Under the pieces are notes generated by a model, which ran no database searches, was not told the DNA's origin, and saw nothing but the letters and a program-made list of their open reading frames with translations. 64,000 bases of DNA. Source: Linnemannia hyalina (taxonomy: Eukaryota > Mortierellomycota > Mortierellomycetes > Mortierellales > Mortierellaceae). The DNA lies in NCBI GenBank assembly GCA_019671135.1, contig JAHRHY010000003.1, positions 2,790,001 to 2,854,000 on the forward strand, written 5' to 3'. Both the position numbers and the translations under genes were made by a program. How positions within the stretch are numbered: the stretch's first letter is position 1; each line of letters starts with the position of its first letter. Of this stretch, positions 57,415-64,000 are shown one piece after another.

Positions 57415-60400
57415 TCAAAAATTGACGCGTCCCATTGGCCAACAAGCAAGAAAGCATGTTTTTCCTGTCTGTGCAGCAGTGCATGGGGATGGGGTGCAGG
57501 AATGAGGGGATGTGCCACGTTTTTTTCTTTCATACTGACCTTGTACTCCTCATGGCAAAGATACACTTTTCAATCAGTTCTTTAGCTAGTCGTTTGTTAT
57601 GCAGGTGTGTATTTTTTGCAAACGTCCTCCTCCTTCTTACACAACCTTCTTTCTTTCGATTGCGCTTTCATCAGACTGTGACCCAAGACAAAAAGGGAGG
57701 AAAGGTCACAGAAAGAACACATCTTGACAAGTCCCAAACAATAAAGCAGGCAGGCATAAAATAACTCCTTCACGTCTGATATCATTGCAAAATAGCCCAA
57801 AAAACAACCTCTCCTCTTCATTCCCAGTCGCCAATGTGCGAAATAGCTTACTTAACGCCTATCACACTCCCTTCTTCTACACTTCCTTGAACCTATTTTT
57901 CCTTCACAAACATTGCTTCCTTCTTTAATCGGGACTTCAACGTGATGAGATACCCTCTATTGCACAACCACGTCTTCCAAAGGACAAAATAGCAGTAAGG
58001 AGACACAGCAAAAGACTAAGGAGCGAATCATAAACACCGATAAGCTTGACCCTTTGTCTGTTGCCCCCTTGATACAGGAATCCTCCGTTATTTTTCATCT
58101 GTTATCGCGCTCTCCTCTCTTTCTCTTTGTCGCACTTTCCCTTTCTACCCAGAATTCGGAGAATGATAATGCATTTGCAAAGCAGGGCGAAAATGACGGT
58201 TGGCGAACGGCTAGTCGGTACAACGGGGCAGGGTTGAAGGAATAATGTGCAGGCTAAAACGAATGGTTCGCATTGACGACCGTTCACTCCTGCGTACCGT
58301 GATTTACACCGAAGTAAAAACCATCCATCGGTAGTAGTAAATATCGCGACACTTCATACCAAAATATAGAATAGAGCAGTGTTCCATTCTCTCATAACAA
58401 AGGTAGACACGGTTCCCCCAGCGATACTCTTTTACTTAACCCTTTGGGTTCTTGAGATCCTCTTTTCACACAAAAACTCTTAAAGTGTCCGGTGTCCGGT
58501 GTCCACATGCCCACCCTATTTTTATGAGCTTAGGTGCACCAATGGACGACAAGGATACACCCACCCTGGTACTCCTCACCTTTCTACCTTATTGAACTCT
58601 AGCAACATCTAGTAGAGCGATCCACGAGATGACACTTTCAACAACAATCCGTCTATCAGACCTAAAGGTTGACGAGTACCTTCAAGGACATACCTCTAAC
58701 AAATAGGCGGTTTGGGTTGGACGAGTTGTTTACGTATAGAGGTAGCCTGAGGGCGTCTAGTTTATTCTCGTCATCAAGATTGGCACAGGACCAATCAGAC
58801 TGAAGGGCGAGCTTCCTGAAAGTGGTTAGCAAGCGCGTTATGACTCTGCCAAGAGCTTGTGAAGAAAATGACGCGGAGCGAGTGAGTACCTCTTGGCTCG
58901 CGATCCCCTCATCCTCAACCCTCCTCCACATGCTATTCTGCAAACAAAAATGAGCTTTGCCGTTTTGGTCAATCACTACCACTTCAAGCAACATCCAAGG
59001 AAGCGAGTAGGTTTGGGGTGACGATGATGCCCGCATTATGCTCTTGTTCTCCCTTCTCCAAAGGTCCTCCTCCATCATGACTGAGTTTGAATGTGGCAAA
59101 GACCTTTAAACACAAGTGATGAATGCGAGGGTAGTTGGGTCGCATTTTCCTTTGATTGGTTGGTGCAACCGTTCAACACATACTCATTTGTTTTCATCAC
59201 CTGTATACCTTTCTGTGCTTTGTCAAAGGAAACGGAGAAAAATGAGAGATGGTAAGAAGAAAGTACCTCTATTCTCGTGAATCACGAGAGGGCTTGTCAA
59301 AAGGGAAGGCAGGTAATAAGACAAATTGCATTTTAGCGACGCGAATGTATTTTTATGTTTTTTCTGTTCTTGTTTGCGTACGACAGTTCACTTTAAAAGA
59401 AAATATCATCAATGTGTTTTGAATGTCGTTATTCTGAAAAAAGAAGGTTGAAGGGGAAGAGCTAATTCGATTTTTTTTTCTGGTGCACAGGCGGACACAG
59501 ACGAAATTGAAAATCATCGGGGCATTGGATGGTTGCAGTACTTTATGCTATGTACTTTTTTTTTACCATATTTCTCTTCGCGGTTGGCTCCTTTTCCTCG
59601 TCTTCGTTTTTCTTTGTGCTCTTTTGTGTTGTCTTCTACTCCACCAACCAACCCCCGTGCTACTAGTTCAGCTCGTGTTGTTTGTTTTTGTGTTGTTGAT
59701 TTGCGACAACACAAAAACATTGTGGAAAGATGACAATCATGCCCAGCAAATATAACATCGAATTTGAGCAAGGGTCCAATGCAAGGCAGGTGACAACCAA
59801 CCCAAGTTGCCTCCTCGACGCCATCAACAAAGTGATGTTTTTTTTCCTTGGCTACAGTTGAAAGCAATCTTCTTTCCCCTGAACCTTCTTTTTTTTAATT
59901 CTTTTTAGTCGAGTGGCCATTTTGCCTTTGCATGCGCGTTGACGATGGTTGTTCAACAAAATAAATTGTGAGCGTGTCAATAGTGTTCACATGTAGGTGA
60001 ACGGGTGTAGGAACAATAATAGTAAGGGCCGATAAAAGTGGTGCTTTCGTGTATGAAGAATATCAAGTTGAATCTGCATATGATAGTCTATTGCAGGAGG
60101 CCTTGTATGTTGATGATGAATGACTTTCTTGAACCGGAGAATACAAACATACAGAAATCATCAACAACCAAGCGCACACAAAAGGGAAAGAACAGAATGA
60201 AAGAGAAAGCAACGAAGCGAGTTATGACGCATTCGAGTATGAGCGTTTTGTCTTATGTTGTTTTGCTATCATCCTAGTATTCTTGTCCTTCCTTCTCCTC
60301 TTTACAATGAATGAAAAATGTATGATCGATGCAGGTCATTGTTTTAAGGTACCCGCCACTACATAAGCCGGACGGACGAAATGCAAGCTGCCACATGTTC

Positions 60401-62781
60401 GTTCTGCTTCTCGTAAACAAACAGGCATGAAATGTTCCTCTTAACAAATAAATCATCTTCCTGTATTTTAAGCATTCAAATACGTTTTCCTGTTTGGCAA
60501 ACGAGAATGGCATTCTGGGTGTGTACAACCTGTAGTTTGAGGCGTAAGTTGTGGCCAAATGGTTATTCATCGATGGATGCGACAAAGAACTACTAATGGA
60601 TAGAGAGGGGAGACTATACATGACGATGTAAGTCATAGGGAGCACAAAAAGGGGACCAAATTGGAGATTGGAACGGGCGCAAACATCCAAAATCTAACGA
60701 GACACAACACATCAGGAATCAAGAATCAAGAGCAAGAAAAGAAGGGAGGAGACGAGTACCGTGTGTGGGTAAAGGGGATGCAAGGTTTTGAACACAACAC
60801 ACAACTCCGACAGGTTTTTTTTCATTGTGTGTGTGCCCTATTATCCATTATTTAGCGTGTTGAGATGACGACTACAAGAGGGTGGGTGATAAAGATTCGA
60901 TTTTTCTTGCTTTTGTGTTTTCTTTGTTCCTACTTCTCAAGTGTGTGCGTCGAACGGTGGAGGCTCAAAACAAGTAAGAGTCAACGGAAGACGCAGGTGT
61001 CTAGGAAGTCAAGGAACTGACTTTCAAATTCCTCCATGGCTGAATGACTGACTACCCATGTCTGTTTCGTTAGAGTTTTGCTTTTGAGCTGTTGGCCAAA
61101 GAGGTTGGATCCGGGACGTCATTTCTTCTCAGGCCCCCTCCTTCCTCCCAAACTATCGATGGAGGTAAGAATTTTTGATTTCTTTGCTTTCTCTCACCTT
61201 TTTCCTTATCCTTCTCACCCTCTCCCAACTTTTGCAGAGCTGTTCATTCTCAGCTTTATCTCCTGTGCCCACAAAAAGCAAGTCAACTTTTTTTTTCTCC
61301 GCAAGTAAAGCGAAGAGATGGAGAATGAACGACGGAGGATCAAAAAATGGAAAAAAAAAGCAATAGGTGCGGTGCGTCCATTGTGCTTTTGTCTGATTAG
61401 TAAACGAACCCGTCCTCCCTAAAGTTCATGAAGCTCAACGAACGGAGAATGGGAGTGCCAAAAAAAAGAGCGCCAACCAAAGAGAACAGTGATTAGTGGA
61501 CCGTGTTGAGCTGTTCCGTTCTTGAGCTCGAAGTTTTGTTTTATCCCCCACCTGGTGTTGGGGGAGATAGAGTGTGTGGTGTATGTTGCGCAGATACCAT
61601 GCTGGAACTATCTCATTTTTGTTTGTTGACTGGACTGGAGCAGGAATCTTCCCGCGCCGAGAGCCGTTTGGCCAACCGGAGGGTCCAAGTGAGGGAAGCG
61701 CCACTTTCTTGAAATTCTCAACTCGCTATGCTTTTCCTTCTGTATTGTTACCCCGATCACCGCTAAATCCCCACGGTTCCCCCGGCTCCCTCCCTACCTG
61801 TCTTCGCTCATTCGAAATGGTGAATGTTCATTTCCTTTCTCATTCATTCCATTTTATTTCTCCATTCATTACTCTCTCGCTTCGAATTTACCCTTATTTT
61901 TCCATCATTCACGAATACGCGGCCTAACTGATTCACGCGTCGGGTCTCACTCGTTGCATTAGTAATCCATCTCCATCAGAAAGGTAAAAAGTATAATCAT
62001 TTCTATGTTGACGTCCATCATAGATTCGCCCATGGCTTTACCATCATGCAAAGAAAAGAACAGCGCAGCATCCTCGGAAGGATATTGGGACTCGGAGATG
62101 AAAGGAAAAAAAAGGAGAGCATTGAGGAGAGAAGACATTCTTTCGGGGGGTATTAGAGACATCCGCCCAAAACAAGTTTTTGTTTGTTGATGTTCTTTCC
62201 ATGGTGGCAAACATCGCGTTATTTTGGCGGGCAAACAATAACCACAGAAGAGCCATTGGATGTAACTTATGGGCATGCTTGTTTATGCTTTTGTTTGCCA
62301 CTTAGTTTTTTCTCTTTTTACCTCTTGGGATATGTTTGGTCAACGTACACTCTCGTTCCATCCGGATACATTTACGCCCATATCAAAAACCACAAAAGCC
62401 ATTTGGCTCCTGAAAACACCCGCGCTGTTCTTCTCCACAACTCACTCCAAACGTACTAAAATGCCCTTTATTCTCTGTATCATCCCTGTCCACTGTACAA
62501 CCCACTGGCTTTTCTTGGTGTATGAGCTACCTAAGCATCCTTAACCGAACATCCATCGTCATTCTTCTTTCTTGTGGGTACCCCCCACCTTCGTACAGTG
62601 CATTCAAGTACTATTTAATCAAAATTGAGTGAAATTCCTTAATTACCCTGCACATGCCAACAACAGAAAGAAGGGGATGCCAGAAGGGATTTCTGCCCTT
62701 GTTTACATTTTTCATGCTTATCGATTGAAAAGGGAGTAAACGTAAACAAAAAAAGAGAGAACGGATTGGAATGGATTAGAC

Positions 62782-62835
62782 TGTGTGTGTGTGTGTGTGT
62801 GTTTTTGTGTGTGTTTGTGTGTGTTTGTGTGTGCG
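62782..62835. repeat. GT-rich imperfect microsatellite
   Basis: (GT)10 followed by alternating TTTGTGTGTG units; no coding meaning. Confidence 0.85.
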
Positions 62836-62999
62836 GGTGCTATCATTTTTTTTCTTGTAGGTCCGTTTGCTTTGAGTAACCACCGGACAGGGCCCTCCCT
62901 CTCCCTGCCTTCTCTAGAAACAAGGAAATGCTCACGTTCCAACACACTCAACACAACTCAACATTAACGCCAACGCAAGCAACATCAATATACAACAAA

Positions 63000-63720
63000 A
63001 ACCATATATGCAATCCCCATGCATCCCACACCAGGGTATTGTTTTCCCTTTTTCCTTCTCATCCTCTCCCATCCACTTGTCTCTTTCTTGGTCCCAGGCG
63101 TCCATCCGTGGCTCGGGTTTACTCTCGTCTCTGATTCGTCGCATGAACCCCCTCTCATCACGCCTTCTCTCTCCCGCGTCTTTCTTAAAACCTTTTCACT
63201 ATCTGATTGACGTTTTCCTTTTCTGTGTTTTCTTTCTTTCCTGTTTATCGTTATCATTTTTTTAAATCATCATTCCTTGCTTTTGACTCCATTCCTCACA
63301 CCCAACCTGGCTCCTCTCCCTCCTTCTCTTCCTCCGCTCTCTCCGTGTTGTATGTCAGGTACCAACAGCCACATCACCACATCCACCCATCCAACCAGCA
63401 ACCACGCTTCCACACGTCTCTCTCCTTTTATCTCTATCTATCCTTTCGTGTACGAATGTACGTGCATCCAACAAAAGCGCCAATCCTGATCTCTTTCCAT
63501 GCTGTTGCATTGAAGACAGCGTGTTTTTTTCTTTGCCGATGGTTTGATTTGATCCATCATTCATAATCGCCAAACCGTCCCACAATCCTTCTTTATCTCA
63601 AAAGAAGCGCCCTCGTGTTTACCTGGTTCTTCTCTCAGCAGCTTCTTCCTCCTGCTTCTCCTCCTCCATCTTCCTTTTCCCCAACCGACGACGGCTTTCA
63701 TACTTTACTTGGGATACACT
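63000..63720 (+). promoter_or_regulatory. pyrimidine-rich tract, possible leader of a gene beyond the window
   Basis: More than 600 bp dominated by T and C, with interspersed CACCA/ACAACC stretches on the + strand. It resembles the tracts just upstream of the genes starting at 27569 and 39645. By analogy a + strand gene may start near or beyond the window's right edge; this is inference from composition alone. Confidence 0.3.
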
Positions 63721-64000
63721 CTGGTTACCTATCATTTCGTACCTTTTTTTCAATGGTTAAATAGTTAAGCTTCATTTTTTTCCTCCTCTCTTTAGTTTGC
63801 CAGAGTCGTAAGAACGAAGAACCGGTCAAGCAAAAAGGTAAGGCAAAAAGAATGGCAGCGGGTTTGCTGATATAGATGTGGTTTGATTTTTTTTTCTTGG
63901 TTTCTTTTGCTCTGTCTCCTTCAAGGGCAGCTTTCCTCCCCTTTCTCCCCAAAGGCAATCCTTTTTTTATTTGTTCATTGCGACAGTTTTCCAACGGTTT

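Larger units (their letters stand above)
56139..64000. other. 7.9-kb gene-poor right end
   Basis: No supportable gene. It holds a 10-bp tandem repeat (57181-57240), an A32 run (57380-57411), two ACGCGT boxes nearby (57324 and 57425), and a GT-rich run at 62782-62835. A minus-strand frame at 58662-59099 is mildly protein-like (LPWMLLEVVVIDQNGKAHF; SSQALGRVITRLLTTFRKLA) but unassigned. From about 63000 the sequence becomes pyrimidine-rich on the + strand. Confidence 0.5.

Overview
The window looks like nuclear DNA of an early-diverging fungus, most likely of the Mortierellomycota/Mucoromycota type. Genes are split by many short GT-AG introns, some with clear CTAAC-like branch points. Coding exons favour C or G at third positions, spacers are rich in A/T runs and pyrimidine tracts, and fungal markers are present: an eisosome Pil1/Lsp1 protein, a DUF1746 Dsc4-type protein, and fungal PP4R3, Pex12 and PTR2. 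The genus is inferred from protein flavour only. No bacterial, plasmid, rRNA or CRISPR features were seen.

Layout. 1-10 kb: tRNA-Gln(CTG), a single-pass membrane protein (-), a Pil1-type eisosome protein (-), an SCP2 lipid-transfer protein (+) with a probable GC-AG intron, and an acidic low-complexity protein (+). 11-17 kb: CTP:phosphocholine cytidylyltransferase (+), an Ind1/NUBPL complex I assembly ATPase (-), and a DUF1746 membrane protein (+) that shares a short divergent promoter with it. 17-22 kb: a PP4R3/Psy2-like phosphatase regulatory subunit (+) bracketed by two long CT microsatellites. 22-27.5 kb: gene-poor. 27.6-32.6 kb: a kinase-like plus ankyrin protein (+) in which the catalytic residues are replaced. 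33-34.8 kb: PTR2 peptide transporter (-). 35-39.6 kb: gene-poor. 39.6-45.9 kb: a very large multi-KH RNA-binding protein (+). 46-56 kb: BAG cochaperone (-), prefoldin subunit 2 (-), a decayed TnpB/Fanzor-like transposon gene (-), PEX12 (+), and an unrecognised eight-exon gene (-). 56-64 kb: no gene I can support, ending in a pyrimidine-rich tract that resembles the leaders seen before other + strand genes here.

The genes are individually housekeeping and do not form an operon-like system. Several concern membrane lipids or peroxisomes (Pil1, SCP2, cytidylyltransferase, DUF1746/Dsc4, Pex12), which may be coincidence. The least ordinary items are the pseudokinase-ankyrin protein, the TnpB/Fanzor-like relic lying in the PFD2-PEX12 divergent promoter, the divergent PP4R3 N-terminus, and the unrecognised gene at 53.7-56.1 kb. 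Exon models were built by hand from reading phase and splice motifs; all add up to whole codons but none is backed by transcripts.
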